In this document: positions 1 to 6,898 of the stretch, piece after piece | Layout: each line of letters opens with the position of its first letter | Numbering within the stretch: position 1 is the first letter of the stretch | Assembly: GCA_002448975.1 (NCBI GenBank) | Contig: DKBO01000091.1 | Location: forward strand, 1-11,390 | Reading direction: 5' to 3' | DNA: 11,390 nucleotides | From: Nitrospiraceae bacterium UBA6898 | Lineage (GTDB): Bacteria > Nitrospirota > Thermodesulfovibrionia > Thermodesulfovibrionales > UBA6898 | Translations under genes and position numbers: made by a program | Notes under the pieces: model-generated | What the model saw: only the letters and a program-made list of their open reading frames with translations | Databases searched by the model: none | What the model was told of the DNA's origin: nothing

Positions 1-1
1 C

Positions 2-628
2 ACCGATGAGTCCCAGTTTTTCTTCCACTGGGAATACCTGAACGAAGCCATGAAAAAGACCGCTCCACAGAGGGCTGAGCAGATCGGGTTTTTCATCCTC
101 GGCATCAAGAATCCGGACCAGGCAGCTGAAGTCGCCGGGGCAATCGACCGATCGTTCAAGAATTCGATCTCCGAGACGATAACCGAAACGGAAAAGGCCT
201 TCCAGATGGGTTTTGTATCCATGACTGAAGCGATTGTCATCGCGATCCAGCTGGTCTCATTTGTCGTCATCGTCATCATTATGGCTGTCGTGGCCAACAC
301 CATGGCAATGGCCGCACGTGAGCGCACCAATGAATATGTCGTCTTCAAGACCCTCGGCTTCGGCTCCCATCACCTTGCCGGTCTCATCTTCGGAGAGTCC
401 TTTGTGATCACCCTGACCGGCTGCGCGATCGGGATCCTGGCGACCTTCCCTGCTGCAAAGGCCTTCGGTGATGCCATGAGCACGTTCCTTCCCGTCTTTT
501 TCGTGTCTCCCCGGACAGTGTACCTCGATGTCCTTGCTTCCGTTATCGTCGCAACAAGTGCGGCGATCATACCTGTTGTCAGAGTCGTACATATCGGTAT
601 AGCGGAAGGATTGAGGAAGGTTGCCTAG
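2..628 (+). CDS. ABC transporter permease, FtsX/MacB type (3' part, 5' end outside window)
   Basis: The reading frame is open from the first bases of the window, so the ATG at 50 is internal and the gene begins upstream. The visible part is the C-terminal portion of an FtsX-like permease: the end of an extracytoplasmic domain, then three hydrophobic segments (around 225-310, 380-460 and 520-590). Between the first two lies the cytoplasmic motif ARERTNEYVVFKTLGF, the usual R-x-x-E-x-x-x-x-K/R-A/T-L-G-F signature of MacB, LolC/E and DevC permeases. Such proteins do not always form pores; many couple ATP hydrolysis in the cytoplasm to substrate handling in the periplasm. The stop codon directly abuts the start of a second permease gene, and the pair would work with one ATPase, probably encoded upstream. 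The family call is firm. The substrate cannot be read from this sequence; lipoprotein release, lipid or drug efflux are all possible. Confidence 0.88.
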   Translation, partial: TDESQFFFHWEYLNEAMKKTAPQRAEQIGFFILGIKNPDQAAEVAGAIDRSFKNSISETITETEKAFQMGFVSMTEAIVIAIQLVSFVVIVIIMAVVANTMAMAARERTNEYVVFKTLGFGSHHLAGLIFGESFVITLTGCAIGILATFPAAKAFGDAMSTFLPVFFVSPRTVYLDVLASVIVATSAAIIPVVRVVHIGIAEGLRKVA

Positions 629-1795
629 ATGAGGATACCCGTAACATACAGCTACAGGAATCTCTGGAAGCGCCGGCTGACCACGGTCTTCACCGCATCC
701 GGCATGGCCCTCGTGGTATTTGTCTTTGCCGCGATCCTCATGCTTGCCGAGGGGCTCAAAAAAACCCTGGTGGAAACCGGTTCCCCTGATAATGTGCTGG
801 TGATCAGAAATGCTGCCGGTTCGGAAGTGCAGAGCAGTATTGACCGCCCTGCAGCCGCCATTGTGGAGACACAGCCGGAAATAGCGACCGGCGTTGACGG
901 CAGAGATCTTGTGGCAAAAGAGCTGGTTGTTCTGATAAATCTCCAGAAGCGGGGGAGCACCAAGCCCGGCCAGGTTGTCATCAGGGGGGTGACGGAAACG
1001 TCCCTTATCCTGAGGCCGCAGGTAAAGCTCATAGAAGGAAGGCTGCCCAGACCGGGCTCAAACGAACTGTTAGCCGGTTCGAGCATTGCAAAGCGCTTCC
1101 AGGGCGGCGGCATGGGTGAACGGCTCCGCTTTAACAACCGCGAGTGGACGATCGCGGGTGTTTTTGACGCGGGCAATACCGGGTTCAATTCAGAGATCTG
1201 GGGAGATGTTGACCAGCTGATGCAGGCATTTCGCAGGCCTGCATATTCATCGGTAATCTTCCGCCTGCGGGACTCATCCGATTTCATCGCAAGCAAGGAC
1301 CGCATTGAGTCAGACCCGCGCCTTGCGCTTGAGGCAAAGAGGGAAACAGAATACTATGCAGATCAGTCAGCAGCGATGGCGAAATTTCTCCGAATCCTCG
1401 GCATTTCTCTGACGGTCATCTTCTCGCTCGGCGCGATCATCGGTGCCATGATCACCATGTATTCTGCCGTCGCAAACCGCACCGCAGAGATCGGTACGCT
1501 CCGTGCGCTCGGGTTCCAAAGAAGGAATATCCTCTCTGCGTTCATCATGGAGGCAGTGCTCCTCGGTTTCATCGGCGGGTGCGCCGGTCTCTTTCTTGCC
1601 TCGTTCCTGCAGCTTTTCACGGTCTCGACACTGAACTTTCAGACCTTTTCCGAACTTGCCTTTTCCTTCGCCCTCACCCTTGACATAGCCGCCTATTCCC
1701 TGCTCTTTTCGCTCATCATGGGGTTTGTCGGGGGAGTGCTCCCGGCTGTCCGTGCAGCGCGCATGAACATTGTCGAATCCTTGCGTGCCGGATAG
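629..1795 (+). CDS. ABC transporter permease, FtsX/MacB type
   Basis: This 388-residue protein has the full layout of an FtsX-fold permease. A cytoplasmic N-terminus (YSYRNLWKRRLTT) leads into a first membrane helix at about residues 17-42. A periplasmic domain of about 210 residues follows, then three C-terminal helices at about 258-285, 306-330 and 350-375. The motif RTAEIGTLRALGFQRR sits after the second helix, as is typical. The start is chosen because ATG follows the TAG of the upstream permease with no gap and a GAGGAAGG Shine-Dalgarno lies just before it, implying translational coupling and a heteromeric permease pair (compare LolC/LolE). The short N-terminal part matches MacB/DevC-like proteins in general, so the substrate is unknown. 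The gene ends 13 bases from a convergent gene; a weak 5-bp GC hairpin in between may help termination. Confidence 0.9.
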   Translation: MRIPVTYSYRNLWKRRLTTVFTASGMALVVFVFAAILMLAEGLKKTLVETGSPDNVLVIRNAAGSEVQSSIDRPAAAIVETQPEIATGVDGRDLVAKELVVLINLQKRGSTKPGQVVIRGVTETSLILRPQVKLIEGRLPRPGSNELLAGSSIAKRFQGGGMGERLRFNNREWTIAGVFDAGNTGFNSEIWGDVDQLMQAFRRPAYSSVIFRLRDSSDFIASKDRIESDPRLALEAKRETEYYADQSAAMAKFLRILGISLTVIFSLGAIIGAMITMYSAVANRTAEIGTLRALGFQRRNILSAFIMEAVLLGFIGGCAGLFLASFLQLFTVSTLNFQTFSELAFSFALTLDIAAYSLLFSLIMGFVGGVLPAVRAARMNIVESLRAG

Positions 1796-1802
1796 GACAG
1801 CA

Positions 1803-1817
1803 CGGCCTTCAGGGCCG
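1803..1817. terminator. small GC hairpin between convergent genes (weak candidate)
   Basis: CGGCC at 1803-1807 pairs with GGCCG at 1813-1817 over a five-base loop. It lies just after the permease stop and overlaps the stop codon of the convergent nucleotidyltransferase gene. A short stem with no proper T-run on either side makes a poor intrinsic terminator. It is listed only because it is the sole structure in the 13-base gap where transcripts from both sides must end. Confidence 0.25.
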
Positions 1818-3248
1818 AGGCTTTCCTCCCTGGGGCAGCTCGCGGATCATTTCCCGCGCAGCACACAGCGCCTCTTCCCTGCTGTTGATCTTCCCGCTAT
1901 CCTGCGCAAAGCGCAGACGGGAAATAAGCTCCCCCAGAGCAATGCCCGGTTGCATGCCCATGGCAATCAAGTCGTCACCGGTTATGAGAAGCGGCGACGT
2001 GATCTTCTGACGCAGGGAAGCGAAATAGGCATGCATGCTCTCTTTGATCCCTGTGATGACACGCTCCCGGTATTCAGCTCCTGAGGCCGGACCGAGGCTG
2101 CTCATGACATCCGCCATCCCCAGAACAAGCACCGGTACCGCATCGTCCCGCATCCTGCCGAACCAGCGCACGAGCGCGCTGCTCTTCGTCCCGAAGGAAG
2201 AAAGGACCAAGGGCCGTAGGTGCTCCCGCACCATACGCACAACGAGATCCCTCGACCGGTTCGGCATCCGCAGGCGTTCACAAACGGCCTTTGCCATGCC
2301 GGCACCGACGCTGTCATGCCGGCGAAAGGTGATCCTCCCGTCAGGTAGTACGGCTTTGGTCGCCGGTTTTCCGACATCGTGAAGCAGGGCAGCCAGCTTG
2401 ACCAGTGAGGAAGTTCCTGCAGCAAGGCTCTCTGCAACGGAGCTGCTGATGTCGCCGAAATGCCCTGCAAGGTCGGCCAGGACCTGTTCAACGTTCTCCA
2501 TGACGAGAAGCGAATGCTCCCAGACATCCCTATGGTGATACCCATTCTGACTGCATGTCTTCAGGGGTGCGATTTCAGGGAACAGGGCCGCCAGGATGCC
2601 AAGCTCGTCCATCTGCCTGAAATAGCGTGCGCTCCGGTCCGTTTCGAGGATGAGAAGCAGTTCAGCCAAAACGCGCTCTGCAGATACCTCTGTAACAAGC
2701 CCTGCCCAATTCCGTATCTCTCGCAGCGTTGCCTCTTCGATCGCAAAATGCAACGAAGCCGCATGGCGAACAGCGCGTATAATCCTGAGGGGATCTGACA
2801 CCAGCGCCCGATCACTGACCATCCTGACGGTCTTCATCCTGATATCCTCTTCTCCCTGCAGCATGTCGACAAGCTCACCGAAGGCTCCGCCCTCCCGAAT
2901 CTCCAGAGCCATGGCGTTTATGGTAAAATCCCGCTGATACAGATCCTCACGGATATCCTTGCCCCGCATCTCGGCCAGGTCGATGAATGCACCGGGGCAC
3001 GCCCTGTCTATAACCCGGTAGCAGGGCTCGCCGGGCTTCTTTTCCATGGAGACCAAGGATGCATTATTGCGCCTGGCGATGTCCGAGGCGACCTCCTTTG
3101 CGTTCCTGCAGACCAGATCAAGATCACGGGGGCTCTGGCCGAGCAGCAGGTCACGCACCGTACCCCCTACGAGATAGAGAGGATGCCCGCAGGTACTGCC
3201 TGCACCAAACCATTTTGCCAACGCAGCGGAAATCTGTTCATGTCTCAT
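1809..3248 (-). CDS. CCA-adding tRNA nucleotidyltransferase / poly(A) polymerase family, with HD domain
   Basis: This is a class II nucleotidyltransferase of about 479 residues. Counting from the ATG at 3248, it shows the nucleotide-binding GG (28-29) in LVGGTVRDLL, the metal-binding D42 and D44 in PRDLDLV, the motif YQRDFTINAMAL, and the helical-neck motif DPLRIIRAVRHAASLHF. A metal-dependent HD domain follows (LAALLHDVGKPATK, then RRHDSVGAG). Family members add CC, A or CCA to tRNA 3' ends, or poly(A) to RNA; sequence alone does not decide which. E. coli Cca also carries an HD domain. A longer reading begins with TTG at 3254, but the ATG two codons in is the better start; neither has a clear Shine-Dalgarno. 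The gene is divergent from the SRP RNA gene and convergent with the ABC permeases, so it is probably transcribed alone. Confidence 0.88.
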   Translation of the reverse strand: MRHEQISAALAKWFGAGSTCGHPLYLVGGTVRDLLLGQSPRDLDLVCRNAKEVASDIARRNNASLVSMEKKPGEPCYRVIDRACPGAFIDLAEMRGKDIREDLYQRDFTINAMALEIREGGAFGELVDMLQGEEDIRMKTVRMVSDRALVSDPLRIIRAVRHAASLHFAIEEATLREIRNWAGLVTEVSAERVLAELLLILETDRSARYFRQMDELGILAALFPEIAPLKTCSQNGYHHRDVWEHSLLVMENVEQVLADLAGHFGDISSSVAESLAAGTSSLVKLAALLHDVGKPATKAVLPDGRITFRRHDSVGAGMAKAVCERLRMPNRSRDLVVRMVREHLRPLVLSSFGTKSSALVRWFGRMRDDAVPVLVLGMADVMSSLGPASGAEYRERVITGIKESMHAYFASLRQKITSPLLITGDDLIAMGMQPGIALGELISRLRFAQDSGKINSREEALCAAREMIRELPQGGKPRP

Positions 3249-3352
3249 TATCAAAAACTATATCATATTGCCGGACACGGCAGCATCCTGCTTGCGCTGC
3301 AGCGTATAGCCATACCCGCCATCGGCATTCCATGCCGAAAAAATACCATCTG

Positions 3353-3361
3353 TGCTAAAAT
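3353..3361 (+). promoter_or_regulatory. possible extended -10 element for the SRP RNA gene
   Basis: TGCTAAAAT matches an extended -10 (TG-N-TAAAAT). It would start transcription about 20 to 25 bases before the predicted 5' end of the SRP RNA, compatible with a processed precursor. The -35 hexamer at the expected distance is poor. The 137-base gap holding it must also contain the promoter of the divergent nucleotidyltransferase gene, which I could not identify. Confidence 0.25.
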
Positions 3362-3391
3362 AACCACGTTTTCTTGTTCCCGATATGCACG

Positions 3392-3518
3392 TATCTGCTG
3401 CAGTCCGTGTGCGGCCCTGCGCAACAGTCATGTGTGAATCTCGTCAGGTCCGGAAGGAAGCAGCGATAAGCATTTTGCCTGTGTGCCGCAGCAAGCCGCT
3501 CACGGGCTGGAGCAGATA
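3392..3518 (+). ncRNA. ffs: signal recognition particle RNA, small bacterial (4.5S-like) type
   Basis: The diagnostic SRP domain IV core, GTCAGGTCCGGAAGGAAGCA, lies at 3444-3463. It includes the GGAA tetraloop and the asymmetric AGCA loop bound by Ffh, and matches E. coli 4.5S RNA. The ends were set by pairing. TATCTGCT at 3392-3399 is perfectly complementary to AGCAGATA at 3511-3518. CAGTCCGTG then pairs with CACGGGCTG (one G-T wobble), GCGGC with GCCGC, and CTGCG with CGCAG, forming the long rod. At about 127 nt it lacks the Alu domain of the Bacillus-type RNA and is slightly longer than the 114-nt E. coli form. It acts in the cytoplasm with Ffh and FtsY in co-translational membrane targeting. 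It lies upstream of dnaX, as in several phyla. Exact mature ends are a prediction. Confidence 0.93.
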
Positions 3519-3582
3519 AGAAGCGGTAACGGGCAAGAGGTATCCGTGATCAGTATGGCAGCGCGCCGGCCTGAATGCTTCT

Positions 3583-3612
3583 TGATCCCGGGCCGTTGCA
3601 TCTCAGGGATCA
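3583..3612 (+). promoter_or_regulatory. inverted repeat in the dnaX leader
   Basis: TGATCCC (3583-3589) and GGGATCA (3606-3612) form a 7-bp perfect stem with a 16-base loop, ending 16 bases before the dnaX ATG. An upstream GTGATC (3546-3551) is complementary to GATCAC (3608-3613) and could compete for the same 3' arm, so two alternative folds are possible. No Shine-Dalgarno is visible before the ATG. This could tune dnaX translation or mark processing of an SRP RNA-dnaX transcript, but regulation is inferred only from the geometry. Confidence 0.3.
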
Positions 3613-3628
3613 CAGATTGCACACAATT

Positions 3629-5401
3629 ATGAGCTACCTGGTACTAGCACGAAAATGGCGGCCAACCGTCTTTGAGGACCTTGCGGGGCAGGAGGCGATC
3701 ACCCGCATCCTCACGAATGCCGTCTCTCAGGGGAAGATCTCGCATGCCTATATCTTCTCCGGTCCGCGCGGTGTCGGCAAGACATCAGCGGCGCGTATTC
3801 TTGCCAAGGCCCTGAACTGCAAAGAAGGCCCTACCGCCGCTCCCTGCGGCAGATGTGATTCCTGCAGGGGCATCACCGAGGGTTCCTCCGTTGATGTCAT
3901 TGAGATCGACGGTGCTTCGAACAACAGTGTTGATGATATCAGGGACTTGCGGGAGCGCGTGAAGTATGCCCCTTCGGGCGGGAAATACAAGGTCTATATT
4001 ATCGACGAAGTCCATATGCTCTCCACTTCAGCGTTCAACGCACTCCTGAAGACCCTCGAAGAGCCGCCGCCGCATGTCATCTTCGTCCTGGCCACAACAG
4101 AGATGAAAAAAATCCCGCCAACGGTCCTCTCGCGCTGCCAGCATATGCCCTTCAGAAGAATAGCTGCCAATGTGATCAAGGCGCGGCTCCGGCATATTGC
4201 CGATGCCGAGGGGATCAACATCTCGTCCCATGCCCTGGGTCTGGTCGCCAAGGCAGCCGACGGCAGCATGCGGGACTCGCTGACCATACTGGACCAGATT
4301 TCCTCCTTCACGGACGAGATCAGTGAGGAACATGTCCAGAACCTTCTCGGACTGACTGACTTCGCTATGCTGGCAAAGGCTGCACGGGCGCTTATCACCG
4401 GCAATCGCGTTGACCTTCTGGCGATCATCGATACTCTCGCGGAACAGGGAGCTGATCTCAGGACATTTGCTCGGGAGCTTGCGCAGTTCTTCAGGGACAT
4501 CCTGATAGCAAGCGTCGTAAAACAGCCGTCGGCGGTGCTCGATCTGAACGACGAAGAGCTCGCGGCAGTGAAAGAACTTGTTGCCGCCTCGTCAGAAGAC
4601 CAGCTCGCACTTATGCTCGCTGAAGTGATGAAGGCGGAAGCAGATGTGAGGAACTCGTCCCTGCCGAGGATGGCGCTCGAGATGGCCCTGATTCGTGCCA
4701 GCTTTCTGAGCAGCCTGAAGTCGGTGAAGGAGATTATCGAGAATCTTGACCGGCTGCCCAGGAACGCGACGATACCGACATCCCGCCAGGAACCTGATAC
4801 CCTGTTGCCGACAGCAGACGCAGTGCCTCCGCTGGCCGCTCCCGCGGGCAAGGATATGGTCCCCAAAAAATCACCGCATTCTTCCCCGCACCCGGAAACG
4901 GTGACGGATGTTCCGCTTGCGGAAGAAGTCGCAGCGTCGCCGGCACCCGACCGTGCCGACAGCCCTGACCCTGAGGATGAGGGGGCTGAAGAGATTCCCG
5001 AAACTGGGCATACCTCCACGGCTGAGGACATTTCCACGGTATGGCAAAAAGTCATCGAGACGATCGATGTCCCCCTTGCATCAAAGCTTGAACATGCCCA
5101 TATTGAACTGCAGGGCAACGAGCTGCGGCTCATCCTGAACGGCGGACATACCGTTTTCCGTGATACCATCAGCGAAAATCTCAACGCCATCGAGCAGAAG
5201 ATCACTGAGCATGCCGGCAGGAAGATCGGGGTAACGATCACCGTGCAGCAGAAGAAGACAGTAAAAAAAAAGGACCTGAAGGAAAAAGCACTCGAGGAGC
5301 CGCTCGTCAAGGAAGCACTTGAGCTCTTCGAGGGGCGCATCGTTGACGTAATACCCATCGAGAACGCAGAAACAAAAGAAAACGGAGGAGACCATGTCTA
5401 A
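3629..5401 (+). CDS. dnaX: DNA polymerase III subunit gamma/tau (clamp loader)
   Basis: DnaX is the AAA+ motor of the clamp loader, placing the beta clamp on primed DNA. Start at ATG 3629 gives MSYLVLARKWRP, the canonical N-terminus; an in-frame ATG at 3575 would add 18 residues unlike the family. Neither has a clear Shine-Dalgarno. Visible landmarks (590-residue numbering) are Walker A GPRGVGKT at 45-52, a zinc module with C64, C73, C76 and C79, Walker B IIDEVH with D126 and E127, and the arginine-finger SRC at 168-170. A collar region follows, then a Pro/Ala/Glu-rich linker from about 385 to 470 and a C-terminal tau-like domain. A run of nine A at 5263-5271 (codons 545-547) is a possible slippage site but lies far nearer the 3' end than known gamma-producing sites. 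The last eight bases overlap ybaB. Identification is secure. Confidence 0.97.
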   Translation: MSYLVLARKWRPTVFEDLAGQEAITRILTNAVSQGKISHAYIFSGPRGVGKTSAARILAKALNCKEGPTAAPCGRCDSCRGITEGSSVDVIEIDGASNNSVDDIRDLRERVKYAPSGGKYKVYIIDEVHMLSTSAFNALLKTLEEPPPHVIFVLATTEMKKIPPTVLSRCQHMPFRRIAANVIKARLRHIADAEGINISSHALGLVAKAADGSMRDSLTILDQISSFTDEISEEHVQNLLGLTDFAMLAKAARALITGNRVDLLAIIDTLAEQGADLRTFARELAQFFRDILIASVVKQPSAVLDLNDEELAAVKELVAASSEDQLALMLAEVMKAEADVRNSSLPRMALEMALIRASFLSSLKSVKEIIENLDRLPRNATIPTSRQEPDTLLPTADAVPPLAAPAGKDMVPKKSPHSSPHPETVTDVPLAEEVAASPAPDRADSPDPEDEGAEEIPETGHTSTAEDISTVWQKVIETIDVPLASKLEHAHIELQGNELRLILNGGHTVFRDTISENLNAIEQKITEHAGRKIGVTITVQQKKTVKKKDLKEKALEEPLVKEALELFEGRIVDVIPIENAETKENGGDHV

Positions 5402-5735
5402 AAAGATGCTGGGAGACCTGATGCGACAGGCGCAGAAGCTCCAGGAAGAGATGACAAAGGCCCAGGAAGAGGCCAAGAAAAAGACAGTGGAGGCAACGGC
5501 CGGCGGCGGTATGGTGACGGTTGTGGCAAGCGGTTCCGGAAGCATCGTCTCCATAAAGATCGAAAAGGATGTCGTGAACCCTGATGATGTCGAGATGCTC
5601 CAGGACCTTATCCTGGCGGCATCGAATGAGGCCATCAGGAGGGCGCAGGAGATGGTAAGTGCCGAGATGTCAAAACTCACCGGCGGGCTTAATATTCCGG
5701 GCATGGGCGACCTCGGCGGCATGTTCGGAAGATAA
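5394..5735 (+). CDS. ybaB: YbaB/EbfC family nucleoid-associated protein
   Basis: This small 113-residue protein matches the YbaB/EbfC family in length and pattern. It has a charged helical N-terminus (about residues 3-33, rich in Gln, Glu and Lys), the glycine-rich turn TAGGGMVTVVASGSG, a strand with IKIEKDVV, then LQDLILAASNEAIRRAQE and a glycine/methionine-rich tail ending near GMFGR. The family forms dimers with tweezer-like arms that bind DNA with little specificity. Its start overlaps the end of dnaX by eight bases and is preceded by a strong GGAGGAG ribosome site inside dnaX, so the two are translationally linked. The dnaX-ybaB-recR order is among the most conserved bacterial neighbourhoods, suggesting a role near replication repair, though its exact job remains unclear in the literature I know. 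Confidence 0.95.
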   Translation: MSKKMLGDLMRQAQKLQEEMTKAQEEAKKKTVEATAGGGMVTVVASGSGSIVSIKIEKDVVNPDDVEMLQDLILAASNEAIRRAQEMVSAEMSKLTGGLNIPGMGDLGGMFGR

Positions 5736-5847
5736 CGACCGTTCCCGGTTCTGTGTTCAAGATTCCATGATGCAGAACCTGAGAGCGGCTCATGATCCTC
5801 CTGACGTTGAACATTGCGTTACGCACCCTGAGCATATCTGAAGAACA

Positions 5848-6438
5848 ATGCACGGAATTATCGAAAATCTGATCAATCAGCTGACGCGACTTCCTGGTAT
5901 AGGCAGAAAGTCGGCACAGCGGCTTGCCTTCTTCATTCTCTCCATGCCCGAGTCAGAGGCGATGTCCATTGCCGACGCCATACGGACGGTAAAGCAGACA
6001 GCCCGGTTCTGCAACACCTGCTTCAATATAACGGACAGCGAGCTGTGCGAGGTCTGCAGCGATGATTCCCGCGACCGTTCCCGCATTGTCGTGGTCGAGG
6101 AACCGAGCAATATCCTGGTCATCGAACGGTCTGGGGCCTTCCGGTGCCTCTATCATGTCCTGCTCGGCGCCCTTTCGCCAATAGACGGCGTCACCCCGGA
6201 AAAGCTCAAGATCAAAGAGCTTGCGGACAGGGTCGCTGCCGGGGGGATCCAGGAAGTGGTCGTGGCGACCAATCCCAACACCAAGGGGGAGATCACGGCA
6301 CAATATATCAAGGAAGTGCTGGCACCGCTCGGCGTGAAAGTCACCCGTATCGCCTATGGTCTTCCCATGGGAAGCGACATCGAGTTTGCAGACGAAGTTA
6401 CCCTCAGCAAGGCACTGGCAGGCCGGAGAGAACTGTAA
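5848..6438 (+). CDS. recR: recombination mediator protein RecR
   Basis: RecR works with RecF and/or RecO to load RecA on SSB-covered gapped DNA. The 196-residue length is typical. In order it has an N-terminal helix-hairpin-helix (LPGIGRKSAQRLAF, residues 15-28), a four-cysteine zinc site (C55, C58, C67, C70), a Toprim domain opening with VVVEEPSNILVIE (81-93), and the C-terminal Walker B-like region ending in GLPMGSDIEFADEVTLSKAL. It follows ybaB after 112 bases with no convincing gene or hairpin in the gap, so it is probably the last gene of the dnaX operon, though an internal promoter is possible. Its ribosome site is weak (GAAGAA about 4 bases before ATG). It ends five bases from the stop of a convergent gene, with no visible terminator. 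Confidence 0.97.
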   Translation: MHGIIENLINQLTRLPGIGRKSAQRLAFFILSMPESEAMSIADAIRTVKQTARFCNTCFNITDSELCEVCSDDSRDRSRIVVVEEPSNILVIERSGAFRCLYHVLLGALSPIDGVTPEKLKIKELADRVAAGGIQEVVVATNPNTKGEITAQYIKEVLAPLGVKVTRIAYGLPMGSDIEFADEVTLSKALAGRREL

Positions 6439-6443
6439 GCGTA

Positions 6444-6884
6444 CTACCCGGCGACCTTTCTTCTCCGCAGAATGAACAATACCATGAGGAGAATCGCCGC
6501 AATGATGATGAGCAGCATATCCCGTAGCGGAAACATTCCTCCTTCCACAACCGGCGTTACCCTATCCGGTTCCGGGGTCTGAACAGCAACATGCTGCGAA
6601 AAATCTATCCTTGCCGCCTGTTCGGGGGTTGCAGGCAGGGGCAACGGCTTCTGATCGGACACGGTCTCTTCCTGAAACCTGCGTACTTTGGCGGATATTT
6701 TTCCTGAACCGATCCTGATCGAATTCCTCTTCTCGTCATGGAGATGATATTCACCATAGTCCAGGTCCCATTCCTCACAGTTCTTCAGGCAGCGGTGAGC
6801 ATCCTGGTAATCCGTCTTTCCCGGGTGTGCCAGAGCCAGGGCAGGACCGAGGAGAGAAAGCATAAGGATCAGAATCAGCCGCAT
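6444..6884 (-). CDS. small exported YHYH-domain-like protein with C-terminal membrane anchor
   Basis: Starting at ATG 6884 gives 146 residues. A signal peptide (MRLILILMLSLLGPALALA, cleavage expected before H20) leads into HPGKTDYQDAHRCLKNCEEW and then YGEYHLH. This resembles the short His/Cys YHYH domain found in small secreted bacterial proteins (pattern HPG-x-D...H-x-C...N-C-x-x-W...YGEYH-x-H). Here the second tyrosine of YHYH is leucine (Y46-H47-L48-H49), and C32 and C36 are kept. A proline-rich linker (78-118) follows, then a membrane helix at about 123-139 ending in RRRK. The protein should thus sit outside the inner membrane on a C-terminal anchor. The open frame extends 18 codons further upstream into the deaminase gene, but only this start puts the signal peptide first. 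Its function is unknown; the His/Cys cluster suggests metal or disulfide. It lies 14 bases after the deaminase stop, probably in the same operon. Confidence 0.72.
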   Translation of the reverse strand: MRLILILMLSLLGPALALAHPGKTDYQDAHRCLKNCEEWDLDYGEYHLHDEKRNSIRIGSGKISAKVRRFQEETVSDQKPLPLPATPEQAARIDFSQHVAVQTPEPDRVTPVVEGGMFPLRDMLLIIIAAILLMVLFILRRRKVAG

Positions 6885-6898
6885 CGATGCAACATCTT

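Noticed and set aside
3575..3628. Upstream in-frame ATG as dnaX start
   Set aside because: The 18 extra residues do not match DnaX proteins, the ATG lacks a ribosome site and it would lie before the leader hairpin; MSYLVLARKWRP is the canonical N-terminus.
4863..4872. CCCCAAAAAAT in the dnaX linker (codons about 411-413) as a programmed frameshift site producing gamma
   Set aside because: The position is close to the E. coli gamma boundary, but the phase does not give an X XXY YYZ slippery heptamer in the reading frame, and I see no clear Shine-Dalgarno-like stimulator or strong stem-loop at the right spacing.
3994..5358. Long minus-strand open frame (454 codons) antisense to dnaX
   Set aside because: It is serine/arginine-rich low-complexity translation typical of the shadow of a GC-biased gene, and it overlaps an unmistakable dnaX.
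5736..5847. Possible small gene between ybaB and recR (a frame runs 5659-5841)
   Set aside because: The frame begins inside ybaB, has no ribosome site, and its translation shows no recognisable pattern.
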